This document shows, one piece after another, positions 24,600 through 32,518 of a stretch of DNA of 36,090 bases. A program made the translations under genes and the position numbers. The DNA lies in contig CACWLI010000013.1 in assembly GCA_902761685.1 (NCBI GenBank), positions 1-36,090 of the forward strand. The letters are read 5' to 3'. Within the stretch, counting starts at the first letter, position 1; the number at the start of each line of letters is the position of its first letter. The stretch is from an uncultured Erysipelotrichaceae bacterium. Lineage in GTDB: Bacteria > Bacillota_I > Bacilli_A > RF39 > UBA660. Below the pieces are notes generated by a model, which saw only the letters and a program-made list of their open reading frames with translations, was not told where the DNA came from and made no database searches.

Positions 24600-26766
24600 A
24601 GTTATTTTAAAAATAGATGGAATGAGTTGTAGTGCATGTTCTAATGGACTTGAAAAATATTTAAATAAACAAAAAGGTGTTAATATGGCATCTGTTAATT
24701 TAGTTCTTGCTCAAGCAATGATTGAATATGATGACTTATTATCTATAGATGACTTAGAAAGATTTGTAGATGAAGCAGGTTTTAAAAGTTTAGGAGTATT
24801 TGATGAGGCAAAGGAAGTTAAGAAAAAAGATAATAAAAAAATATTAATTATTTTTAGTATTTTAGCGTTACTTACAATGTATATATCAATGTCTCATATG
24901 GTAGGTCTTCCTGTAATACCATTTTTGCATATGATAAATCATCCAGTTAATTATGTAGTATGTTTATTCATATTATCAATATTATTTATAATTTATGGAT
25001 TTGACATTTTAAAAAGTGGTATAAAAAAAATAATACATAAATCTCCAAATATGGATTCACTTGTTACAGTTGGTGTTTTATCAAGTTTTATATATAGTTT
25101 TGTTAATATGATGCTTATTGTTAATGGAAAATTTGAACTTGTTGAATTTTTATATTTTGAAAGTGTATGTATAATTATTTATTTTATTAAATTAGGAAGA
25201 TATATTGATAAAAAAAGTAAAGAAAAGACAAAGGAAGCAATAAAAGAATTAGTACAAATTACACCAGAATATGCATTTTTAAAAACTGAAAATGGCGAAA
25301 GGAAAGTTACTATAGATTTGGTAAAAAAAGATGATATTTTAATATGTAAACCAGGAATGAAAATAGCAGTTGATGGAATAGTTACTAATGGAAAAAGTCA
25401 TACTAATGAATCATTTATCACTGGTGAATCAATACCAGTAAAAAAAGAAAAAGATAATAAAGTAATTGCCGGATCAATAAATATAGATGGTTTTATAGAG
25501 TATAAAGCTTTAAATATTGGTAAAAATTCAACAATTTCTCAAATGGTTAAACTTGTTATAGAATCAATGAATACAAAACCCAAAATTGCACTTATGGCAG
25601 ATAAAGTAAGTAGTTACTTTGTACCAAGTATATTTATAATAGCATTTTTAACATTTATAGTTTATATTTTACTTGGAAAAGAAATAAGTGAGGCATTAAT
25701 AACTTTTGTAACAGTATTAGTAGTAGCTTGTCCATGTGCATTAGGTCTTGCAACACCACTAGCAATTGTTGTAAGTGAAGGCATGTGTGCAAAAAAAGGT
25801 ATTCTTATAAAATCAAGTGAAACACTAGAACTTGCTCATAAAATAGATACTGTTGTTTTTGATAAAACTGGTACTTTGACATATGGTGAATTAAGAGTTT
25901 CAAAAGTATTTAATTATTCAAAATATAAAGAAAAAGAGTTATTAAATATTGTTGCTAGTTTAGAAAGTTTATCTACTCACCCAATATCAAATGCATTTAA
26001 AAATTATGATAAAAAAACAGTTAATGATTTTGAAAATATTGATGGAATTGGAATAACTGGAAAGATAAATAAAAAAGAATATTATGTTGGTAATAATAAA
26101 TTATTTAAAAATTTAAAAATTGAAAATACTTATTTAGAAGATGAAAAAGAATTATCAAGCAATGGAAATAGTTTGCTATATGTAATTGAAAATAACAAAG
26201 TAATTGCATTAATTGGAGTAAAAGATATTATAAGAGAAAATGCTAAAAAAGTTATATCTAAATTAAATGATTTAAATATTCAAACAATAATGTTAAGTGG
26301 TGATAATCAAGAAACCTCAAAAATTATTGCAGAAAGCTTAAATATTAAAAATATTATTTCAAATGTTTTACCAAATGAGAAGGCAAATGAAATAAAAAAA
26401 TTGATGAATGAAAATAAAAATGTAATGATGGTTGGAGATGGAATTAATGATGCATCTGCATTAGTTACAGCAAATATAGGTGTAAGTATGAATAGTGCCA
26501 CGGATATAGCAGGGGACTCCTCTGATGTGATACTTATGAATGATAATTTAGAAAGAATAATTGATTTAATTAATATTAGCAAAAAAACCATTATAAATAT
26601 AAAGCAAAATTTATTTTGGGCATTCTTTTATAATTTGTTAATGATTCCAATTGCTATAGGAGCATTAAAATCATTTGGAATAAGCATGAATCCAATGTTT
26701 GCATCATTTTCTATGATGATAAGTAGTTTGTGTGTAGTTTTAAATGCTTTGAGGTTAAGAAAGTAA
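24592..26766 (+). CDS. copA: copper-exporting P1B-type ATPase
   Basis: 724 aa from ATG 24592, with AAGAGGA upstream; a TTG start at 24565 would lie deep inside copZ. One N-terminal HMA domain (MSCSAC, C13 and C16), then TGES actuator motif, CPC in transmembrane helix 6 (C380-P-C382) which marks Cu+/Ag+ transport, DKTGT (424-428) with the phosphorylated Asp, the HP of STHPIS, and GDGIND (615-620). Final membrane helices carry MNPMFASFSMMISS, with the Met and Ser of P1B-1 pumps. Pumps Cu+ out of the cell; copZ next door is the likely donor. Confidence 0.95.
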   Translation: MNKVILKIDGMSCSACSNGLEKYLNKQKGVNMASVNLVLAQAMIEYDDLLSIDDLERFVDEAGFKSLGVFDEAKEVKKKDNKKILIIFSILALLTMYISMSHMVGLPVIPFLHMINHPVNYVVCLFILSILFIIYGFDILKSGIKKIIHKSPNMDSLVTVGVLSSFIYSFVNMMLIVNGKFELVEFLYFESVCIIIYFIKLGRYIDKKSKEKTKEAIKELVQITPEYAFLKTENGERKVTIDLVKKDDILICKPGMKIAVDGIVTNGKSHTNESFITGESIPVKKEKDNKVIAGSINIDGFIEYKALNIGKNSTISQMVKLVIESMNTKPKIALMADKVSSYFVPSIFIIAFLTFIVYILLGKEISEALITFVTVLVVACPCALGLATPLAIVVSEGMCAKKGILIKSSETLELAHKIDTVVFDKTGTLTYGELRVSKVFNYSKYKEKELLNIVASLESLSTHPISNAFKNYDKKTVNDFENIDGIGITGKINKKEYYVGNNKLFKNLKIENTYLEDEKELSSNGNSLLYVIENNKVIALIGVKDIIRENAKKVISKLNDLNIQTIMLSGDNQETSKIIAESLNIKNIISNVLPNEKANEIKKLMNENKNVMMVGDGINDASALVTANIGVSMNSATDIAGDSSDVILMNDNLERIIDLINISKKTIINIKQNLFWAFFYNLLMIPIAIGALKSFGISMNPMFASFSMMISSLCVVLNALRLRK

Positions 26767-26841
26767 TTTATTGTAAATTATATTATAAAAGATTGTACTT
26801 AAATTATAAAAATATTAAAATATATTAAAGGAGTGAATTAA

Positions 26842-27513
26842 ATGAAAAAAAGAATATTAATAGTTGTATTAACTATATTAGCAGTAGGATTTTTAACTGG
26901 ATGTTCATCTAAATCTGCAAAAGAATTTAAAGAAAGTTATGAAGCATTAAATGGTACAACAAATAAAAGTGGAAAAGAGCATAGAAGCGTTAAGATTGAT
27001 TCAAATAATCCATTTGAAAAAGTTGAAGCAAGTGAGATAGTTGAAAAGATTAATAACAAAGAGTCATTTTATGTTTATTTTGGAGATGAACTTTGTCCAT
27101 GGTGTAGAAGTGTAATTGAAAAATTTATTGAAGTAGCTAATAAAAATAATATAAAGAAAGTATATTATGTAAAAATATGGGATAAAGAAGGAACAGAAAT
27201 ATTAAGAAGTAAATATGAATTAGATGATAATAATGAATTAAAAGAAGTTATTAAAGGAACAGATGAATATTATAAATTATTGGAGTCATTTAATGATTTA
27301 TTATCTGACTATACATTAACAGATAAAGATGGTAATAAAGTTGATGTTCATGAAAAAAGAATCTTTGCTCCAAATTTTGTTTATGTAAAAGATGGAGTTG
27401 CTGTTAAATTAGTTGATGGAATTTCAGATAAACAAAAAGATGCTAGAGAAGAATTAACAAAAGAAATGCTAACTGATGAAGAAAAAACATTTAATGAATT
27501 TTTTAACAATTAA
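26842..27513 (+). CDS. lipoprotein with thioredoxin-like CPWC motif
   Basis: 223 aa. A signal peptide ending in a lipobox (FLTGC, Cys21) makes it a lipoprotein on the outer face of the membrane. A thioredoxin-like domain starts about 60: SFYVYFGDELCPWCRS with Cys85 and Cys88, and a later cis-Pro candidate in FAPNFVYVKDG. It resembles thioredoxin-fold proteins of the bacteriocin-transport-accessory group. A strong AAAGGAG precedes the ATG; 75 nt separate it from copA, so common transcription is possible. Redox handling of secreted proteins, or of copper-stressed thiols, is a guess. Confidence 0.85.
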   Translation: MKKRILIVVLTILAVGFLTGCSSKSAKEFKESYEALNGTTNKSGKEHRSVKIDSNNPFEKVEASEIVEKINNKESFYVYFGDELCPWCRSVIEKFIEVANKNNIKKVYYVKIWDKEGTEILRSKYELDDNNELKEVIKGTDEYYKLLESFNDLLSDYTLTDKDGNKVDVHEKRIFAPNFVYVKDGVAVKLVDGISDKQKDAREELTKEMLTDEEKTFNEFFNN

Positions 27514-27541
27514 AAAGTACTAAATAGTTAGTACTTTTTTA
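27512..27541 (+). terminator. intrinsic terminator after the CPWC lipoprotein gene
   Basis: 12-bp perfect stem: AAAAAGTACTAA (27512-27523), loop ATAG, TTAGTACTTTTT (27528-27539). Confidence 0.85.
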
Positions 27542-27800
27542 AATTAATAATCGATTTGCAGGTGTGTAAAATTATTAATTATTTTATAATTTTTTTTATC
27601 AATCCTCCTATCATATTATTTGTAGGTATGTAAATTTATTTTATATATATTTATCTTTTCCTTTATATATTGTAATTAATTATTCTTTTCTTTTATATTT
27701 TATTTTCTTATTATGTCTATAATTACCATCTCTTTTCTATAATCTTTTTTTGATTACATTTTGATTATCACAATTGAAGATTAAATGAACATTAAAAAAA
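27542..27800. other. gene-free AT-rich stretch with an imperfect 23-nt direct repeat
   Basis: I see no gene here on either strand. The top strand is pyrimidine-rich (27640-27760). Two 23-nt segments, ATTTGCAGGTGTGTAAA... at 27554-27576 and ATTTGTAGGTATGTAAA... at 27618-27640, match at 20 of 23 positions, 64 nt apart. Their role is unknown; they might be protein-binding sites or remains of a decayed element. Confidence 0.5.
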
Positions 27801-27829
27801 TTGAAATTTTAAAAAAATTATGTTATTAT
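27801..27829 (+). promoter_or_regulatory. promoter of tRNA-Glu
   Basis: TTGAAA (27801-27806), 17-nt spacer, TATTAT (27824-27829) with upstream TGT (extended -10). The tRNA begins 20 nt later. Confidence 0.75.
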
Positions 27830-27848
27830 TAAATAGAAATTTACAAAT

Positions 27849-27924
27849 GGCCCGTTGGTGAAGCGGTTAACACTCAAGATTCTCAATCTTGCATACATGG
27901 GTTCAAGTCCCATACGGGCTACCA
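27849..27924 (+). tRNA. tRNA-Glu, anticodon CUC
   Basis: 76 nt with encoded CCA. The acceptor stem GGCCCGT pairs with ACGGGCT (one G-T pair), anticodon stem CAAGA/TCTTG with loop TTCTCAA gives CTC at 27882-27884, which reads GAG (Glu). The T arm is ATGGG-TTCAAGT-CCCAT. The D arm GTGAAGCGGTTAACAC is that of bacterial tRNA-Glu. The CUC anticodon is unusual: AT-rich genomes mostly rely on UUC alone. A terminator follows, so it is a single-tRNA unit. Confidence 0.93.
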
Positions 27925-27937
27925 ATATTATAAATAT

Positions 27938-27958
27938 GACTTTTTAAAGTCTTTTTTT
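27938..27958 (+). terminator. intrinsic terminator after tRNA-Glu
   Basis: GACTTT (27938-27943), TT, AAAGTC (27946-27951), then seven T. The loop is tight, so the last A-T pairs may stay open. Confidence 0.65.
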
Positions 27959-27980
27959 ATATAATAAAGAAGGTGATTGT

Positions 27981-28211
27981 ATGAGAAAAATTAAAGTTAA
28001 TAGCATTTATAAACATTTTAAAGGCGATTTATATTTAGTAGAGGATATTGGATATGACTCTGAAACTTGTGAAAAAGTTGTAATTTATAGAGCATTATAT
28101 GGTGAACATAAACTATGGGTAAGAAGTTATGATTCATTTATAAGTGAAGTAAATAAGAATAATTGTAAATATAGATTTACAGAAGTAAAAATAGATAGTG
28201 TAAGATTATAA
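27981..28211 (+). CDS. DUF1653 family protein
   Basis: 76 aa. Matches DUF1653: YKHFKGDLYLVEDIGYDSETCEKVVIYRALYG, then KLWVRSYDSFISEV and YRFTE, a small beta-rich domain of unknown function. It precedes spoVAC with a 3-nt gap, so it is probably cotranscribed with the spore operon. AAGGTGAT precedes the ATG. Confidence 0.85.
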   Translation: MRKIKVNSIYKHFKGDLYLVEDIGYDSETCEKVVIYRALYGEHKLWVRSYDSFISEVNKNNCKYRFTEVKIDSVRL

Positions 28212-28214
28212 TAT

Positions 28215-28685
28215 GTGAATAGAAATAAAATATATGCAAATAATATTACTATGAATAATAAAGAATATGATAAGTTAATCAAAAGTATAGTTCCTAAAGA
28301 AAAAATACTTAAAAACATGGTAATATCTTTTTTTAGTGGAGGAATGATTGGTTTAATAGCAGAATTATTAACAAAAATTTATTTAAAATATATTGGTTGC
28401 AGTTTAAGTGATGCATATTTACTTGTATTTACTACTTTTGTTGTAATAGGATCAATATTAACTGGCGTTGGAATATTTGATAAAGTATTAAGTGTTTGTA
28501 AATGTGGTTTGATAGTTCCTTCAACTGGATTTGCTAATAGTATGACAAGTTCTTCAATGGATTATAGAAGTGAAGGATTTATTAAAGGCATAGGTTCTTC
28601 TATGTTTAAACTTACAGGTAGCATTATACTATATGGAGTGTTTTTTGGAATAATATTTGGTTTAATAAGGAGCTTAGTATTATGA
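28215..28685 (+). CDS. spoVAC: stage V sporulation protein AC
   Basis: 156 aa, close to the 150 aa of B. subtilis SpoVAC. A spore inner-membrane protein of the SpoVA channel that moves Ca-dipicolinic acid. Hydrophobic segments start about 36, 73 and 133, with the conserved GVGIFDKV, CGLIVPSTGFANSM and EGFIKGIGSSMF. The start chosen is GTG 28215, 3 nt after the DUF1653 stop; ATG 28251 is possible but has no ribosome-binding site and is late. Overlaps spoVAD by 4 nt. Confidence 0.93.
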   Translation: MNRNKIYANNITMNNKEYDKLIKSIVPKEKILKNMVISFFSGGMIGLIAELLTKIYLKYIGCSLSDAYLLVFTTFVVIGSILTGVGIFDKVLSVCKCGLIVPSTGFANSMTSSSMDYRSEGFIKGIGSSMFKLTGSIILYGVFFGIIFGLIRSLVL

Positions 28686-29644
28686 CAAATTATTATGATG
28701 ATATTTTTATAAATGAAAAGTATTCATTACTTGCATCAACTAAATTTAATCCTATAGTTAAAGATAATGTAGATAAATGTATTAATGATTATTATTTAGG
28801 AGAAAAGACAATTGAACTGGCTGAAAGCAAGTATCAAGAAAGTACTATAAATGGTTTGATACAAAAAAGTAAGAATAAAAAAAGTGATATTGATTTATTA
28901 ATATCAGGTGATTTACAAAATCAAATATTATCTTCAACATTAGCTTCATCAAAATTTAAAATACCAACATTTGGAATATATTCTGCATGTGCATCATTTG
29001 TTGAAGGAATAATAATAGCAAGCAATATTAAAAAAGGAAGGGTAATTGTTACAACTTCTTCACATAATTTAGTAAGTGAAAAACAATTTAGATTCCCAGT
29101 AGAATACGGGGCTTTAAGGAAAAGAGTTAATACATGTACAGCAAGTGGAAGTGTTAGTATATTATTATCATCAACAAAATCCAATATAAAAGTAGAATCA
29201 TCTACAATTGGATATGTAAATGTAACTAATCATAAAGATACTAATGATATGGGGTCTGCAATGGCTTGTTCATGTGCAGAAACAATTATAAAGCATTTAA
29301 AAGATACAAATAGAAATGTAAATTACTATGATTTAATTTTAACTGGTGATTTAGGTATATATGGGACTAAAATATTAGAAGAATATTTAAAAAAAATATT
29401 AAAAAGTATCGTTAATAATATAATTGATTCAGGAAGTATTTTTTATAAAGATGATAATATATATGCAGGAGCTAGCGGTCCAGCTTGTTTGCCTTTTGTG
29501 TTATTTGATTATATTTTACCTCAAAAAAAATATAAAAAAATATTAATAGTTGGAACTGGATCATTACATTCTATTATTAGTTCAAATTTAGGTATACCAA
29601 TACCATCTATTGCACATGCTGTTAGTTTGGAGGTGAAGTATTGA
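28682..29644 (+). CDS. spoVAD: stage V sporulation protein AD
   Basis: 320 aa, about 18 shorter than the B. subtilis protein. SpoVAD has a thiolase-like fold that binds dipicolinic acid and works with SpoVAC and SpoVAE. Seen: STLASSKFKIPTFGIYSACASFVEG, with Cys in the thiolase nucleophile region, TASGSVSILLSS, LTGDLGIYG, and GASGPACLPF near the C-terminus. ATGA overlap with spoVAC; overlaps the TTG start of spoVAE by 4 nt. Confidence 0.94.
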   Translation: MTNYYDDIFINEKYSLLASTKFNPIVKDNVDKCINDYYLGEKTIELAESKYQESTINGLIQKSKNKKSDIDLLISGDLQNQILSSTLASSKFKIPTFGIYSACASFVEGIIIASNIKKGRVIVTTSSHNLVSEKQFRFPVEYGALRKRVNTCTASGSVSILLSSTKSNIKVESSTIGYVNVTNHKDTNDMGSAMACSCAETIIKHLKDTNRNVNYYDLILTGDLGIYGTKILEEYLKKILKSIVNNIIDSGSIFYKDDNIYAGASGPACLPFVLFDYILPQKKYKKILIVGTGSLHSIISSNLGIPIPSIAHAVSLEVKY

Positions 29645-29991
29645 TATATTTTTTATCATTTATTTTTTGTGGATTTATTTGTAGTATTTCACAATTTATA
29701 TTAGAAAAAAGCAAGTTAACACCTGGGCACATAAATACATTGTTGGTTATCATTGGTTGTTTTTTAACTGGATTTGGAATATATGATAAATTAATTGAAA
29801 TATTTCATGCAGGAGCAAGTGTGCCTATTATGAATTTTGGATACTTACTTGTAACAGGCGCATCTGATGGATTTAATAGCAGTGGTGTACTTGGATTATT
29901 TAAAGGAATATTTACTAATTGTGGAGAAGGAATTAGTATTGCTATAGTTAGTTCTTTTATAGTAACACTATTATTTAAAGTTAAGCATTGA
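29641..29991 (+). CDS. spoVAE: stage V sporulation protein AE
   Basis: 116 aa, the size of SpoVAE (Eb form). Membrane protein of the SpoVA complex with three or four helices; it has LTPGHINTLLVIIGCFLTGFGIYDKL, AGASVPIMNFGYLL and EGISIAIVSSFIVTLLF. The start is TTG, with GGAGGTGA (29629-29636) upstream and a TTGA overlap with the spoVAD stop. Closes a spoVAC-AD-AE operon, a spore-former marker. Confidence 0.92.
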   Translation: MIYFLSFIFCGFICSISQFILEKSKLTPGHINTLLVIIGCFLTGFGIYDKLIEIFHAGASVPIMNFGYLLVTGASDGFNSSGVLGLFKGIFTNCGEGISIAIVSSFIVTLLFKVKH

Positions 29992-29995
29992 TTTT

Positions 29996-30032
29996 AAAAA
30001 GAATAAAACTGTGTACTTTTATTCTTTTTTTT
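29996..30032 (+). terminator. intrinsic terminator after spoVAE
   Basis: AAAAAGAATAAAA (29996-30008) pairs with TTTTATTCTTTTT (30017-30029), 8-nt loop. The T-run merges into the TGATATAAT of the next promoter. Confidence 0.8.
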
Positions 30033-30040
30033 GATATAAT
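30032..30040 (+). promoter_or_regulatory. extended -10 promoter of the Pro-rich protein/scpAB operon
   Basis: TGATATAAT directly after the terminator T-run, 34 nt before the ATG at 30075. The transcript would carry GAGGGTGAT as ribosome-binding site. Confidence 0.5.
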
Positions 30041-30074
30041 TTTTTATAGAAACTAGAGTAGAGGGTGATTATTT

Positions 30075-31217
30075 ATGAATAATAATGAAAACAATAATCA
30101 AATTAATATGAGTGCAGGTCAAGGTCAACCTATACCAAATAATGGTATACCACAACCAATTACACCAACTCCTGTAGCACAAGAACCTGTAACTAATACA
30201 GGCTTATTTGCAAATGAGAATAGTGTTCCAACTCCTGTTTCACCAGCACCAGTAAATCCTACACCAGTTGCTCCAGTAACACCTGTTTCTCCATCACCAG
30301 TAGTAACACCTGTAGTACCAACTCCTCAAGTTGAAGTTTCTGCTCCAGTTAGTAATGATGAAGTAACAGTTATAAATAATACAAAAAGCAAAGGTGGAGG
30401 TTTTGCGGTAATAATTATTATTGGTTTAATTATATTATTCATATTTAATATAGATAAAGTAATTGAATTATATGAAAGGTATACAACTACTGGAACATTA
30501 ACAGAAGTAAAAGATGATAACACTAATAATTTAACAGGTGGGTATCTTTTGATTGACGATAATAGTTCAAATATTACAGTTGAAGACATTAAATTTTATA
30601 GTTTTGCTAAAAGCTCTAATACTTTAATAAATTTTAGTTATGTAGCTTCAAAGAAGATTAGTGATATTAATGCTTCAAATGTTTATGTAGAAATATATAA
30701 TGCAGACAAAAAATTACTTTATAGAGAACAATTCTTACCAAAAGATGCTGTTGAAAAGGATACTGTGAGAACTTATTCATTAACGGTTGATGCTGATGTA
30801 TATGAAGGAGCATTTTATGCCTTAGTTAAAGTTATAGATCCAAATTTACAAAAAACAGTGACACAACTTACATGTACATACAGTGATAGTGATGATCAAG
30901 TAAATGTTACATATAAGAATATTTACGAATTTTCAAATGATGAATTAATAAAATATACTGTTAATAAAACTGCAACTATCAAAGCTATAGATTCTGAATC
31001 ATCAGTAGATTATAGTAGTAATAAATTTATTTCAGAAATAAAGAAAGAAAATGATGAGTTATCAACCACAGTAACTACCAAATATGAAAATAATAGTTTA
31101 GAATATACAGTAGATTTAAGTAATGATATAACAAAATTTATTCCACTTTATTCTAAAGGTACAACAAGTGTAAGAATTAAAAATAAAGAAGAATTAAAGA
31201 AATGGATATGTGAATAA
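30075..31217 (+). CDS. membrane-anchored protein with Pro-rich N-terminus
   Basis: 380 aa, not recognised. Residues 14-95 are low complexity, rich in Pro, Val and Thr (repeats such as TPV, SPAPV), predicted cytosolic. One membrane segment (about 109-126, FAVIIIIGLIILFIFNI) is followed by a beta-rich region of about 250 aa outside the cell, so it is a single-span protein with a long unstructured inner tail. Its TAA stop overlaps the ATG of scpA by one base, tying its expression to chromosome segregation genes; the function is unknown. Confidence 0.8.
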   Translation: MNNNENNNQINMSAGQGQPIPNNGIPQPITPTPVAQEPVTNTGLFANENSVPTPVSPAPVNPTPVAPVTPVSPSPVVTPVVPTPQVEVSAPVSNDEVTVINNTKSKGGGFAVIIIIGLIILFIFNIDKVIELYERYTTTGTLTEVKDDNTNNLTGGYLLIDDNSSNITVEDIKFYSFAKSSNTLINFSYVASKKISDINASNVYVEIYNADKKLLYREQFLPKDAVEKDTVRTYSLTVDADVYEGAFYALVKVIDPNLQKTVTQLTCTYSDSDDQVNVTYKNIYEFSNDELIKYTVNKTATIKAIDSESSVDYSSNKFISEIKKENDELSTTVTTKYENNSLEYTVDLSNDITKFIPLYSKGTTSVRIKNKEELKKWICE

Positions 31218-31930
31218 TGGATAAGTTATTAATAGGGGATTTTGAAGGACCGCTTGATTTATTGCTCCATCTTATAAAAAAATCTAAGATGGAGATTTTT
31301 GATATAGAAATTTCAGAAATTACAAATCAATATTTGTCATATATAAATGAAATGACTGAAATGAATTTAGATATTGCAAGTGAATACTTAGTTATGGCAG
31401 CAGAATTAATTGAAATGAAAAGTAGAAAAATATTGGGAACAAAAGATGAAGAAACAGAAGAGGAAGAAGAAAATCCTGAAGAAGTATTAAAGAAGAGATT
31501 AATAGAATATAAAAAATATAAAGAGAGTACAGAAATATTTAGAAATTTAGAAGAAACTAGATCATTTTATTTTACAAAAGCACCAGAGTCATTAAAAAAT
31601 TATTCAGCTGAAAAATTAGAAAATGATGGAAGTGTTGGTGTAATGGACTTACTTGATGCATTCCAAAAACTTTTAGAAAGGCAACAATTTAATAAACCTG
31701 TTAATACAAAAATAGCAAGAAAAGAGTTGTCAGTTAAAGAAAGAGTTGTTAAAATAAGAGATATGTTAAAAGTTAAAAAGAAAATTAACTTTGTTGAATT
31801 ATTTGATGATTTTAGTAAACCTTATGTAGTTGTAACATTTTTATCTGTATTAGAAATGGCTAAAAATAAGGAAATTACTCTAAGACAAGATAATAATTTT
31901 TCAGATATTTATTTAGAAAGAGTTGATTAA
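31217..31930 (+). CDS. scpA: segregation and condensation protein A
   Basis: 237 aa. ScpA is the kleisin that bridges the heads of the SMC dimer in the condensin complex. Seen: DFEGPLDLLLHLIKKSKMEIFDIEI at the N-terminus (SMC-neck binding), MAAELIEMKSRKIL, an acidic linker EETEEEEENPEE, and the C-terminal winged-helix region VVTFLSVLEMAKNKEI. It starts at the overlap TAATG with the previous gene and is followed by scpB after a 1-nt gap. Confidence 0.96.
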   Translation: MDKLLIGDFEGPLDLLLHLIKKSKMEIFDIEISEITNQYLSYINEMTEMNLDIASEYLVMAAELIEMKSRKILGTKDEETEEEEENPEEVLKKRLIEYKKYKESTEIFRNLEETRSFYFTKAPESLKNYSAEKLENDGSVGVMDLLDAFQKLLERQQFNKPVNTKIARKELSVKERVVKIRDMLKVKKKINFVELFDDFSKPYVVVTFLSVLEMAKNKEITLRQDNNFSDIYLERVD

Positions 31931-31931
31931 A

Positions 31932-32495
31932 ATGAATTTGAAAGCAGTACTTGAAGGAATATTATTTATAGTTGGAGATGAAGGAATAACTATAAAAGAA
32001 ATGGCCAATATATTAGATATAAGTGAAGAAGAAGTAAAAAATTTATTGTTAGAATTAAAAAAAGATTATGAAGATAATGGAAGAGGACTTAGAATTTCTT
32101 ATCTTGGAAATACATTTAAATTAACAACAAAAGAAGAGCATAAAGAGTTTTATGAAAAATTAGTCTCAGATACTAAAACTTCTAATCTATCAAATGCAGC
32201 TTTAGAAGTTTTAGCAGTAATTGCATATAATGAACCTATTACTAGATTAAAAGTTGATGAAATAAGAGGGGTAAATTCATCACAAATAGTTAGAAGATTA
32301 TTAGCTAGAGGTTTTATTAAAATATGTGGTAAAGATGATTCTATTGGAAAACCTAACTTATATAAAACCACTGATGATTTTTTAGATTATTTTGGTCTTT
32401 CATCTAAAGATGATTTACCAGAATTAATTGTTCAAGAAAAGGTTGAAAATGATACAGAAGATTTGTATGATTCAACTTATAAAGATGAAAAATAA
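31932..32495 (+). CDS. scpB: segregation and condensation protein B
   Basis: 187 aa from ATG 31932, 1 nt after the scpA stop; the TTG at 31923 is inside scpA. ScpB is the dimeric winged-helix partner of ScpA. Seen: AVLEGILFIVGDEGITIKEMANILDISEEEV, ALEVLAVIAYNEPITRLKVDEIRG and SSQIVRRLLARGFIKICGKDD with GKPNLYKTTDDFLDYFGL. The smc gene is not in this window. Confidence 0.96.
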   Translation: MNLKAVLEGILFIVGDEGITIKEMANILDISEEEVKNLLLELKKDYEDNGRGLRISYLGNTFKLTTKEEHKEFYEKLVSDTKTSNLSNAALEVLAVIAYNEPITRLKVDEIRGVNSSQIVRRLLARGFIKICGKDDSIGKPNLYKTTDDFLDYFGLSSKDDLPELIVQEKVENDTEDLYDSTYKDEK

Positions 32496-32518
32496 AAAAT
32501 ACCATTTAGGTATTTTTA
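32495..32518. terminator. bidirectional terminator between scpB and the kinase-like gene
   Basis: AAAAATACC (32495-32503) and GGTATTTTT (32509-32517), loop ATTTA. It serves the convergent genes on both strands. Confidence 0.75.

Noticed and set aside
26793..26821. TTGTAC-17-TAAAAT as a promoter before the CPWC lipoprotein
   Set aside because: The transcript would begin within the ribosome-binding site, leaving no leader, so it is not convincing.
27600..27615. AGGAGG on the minus strand as the ribosome-binding site of a small gene
   Set aside because: The only frame after it stops after seven codons (MIKKIIK).
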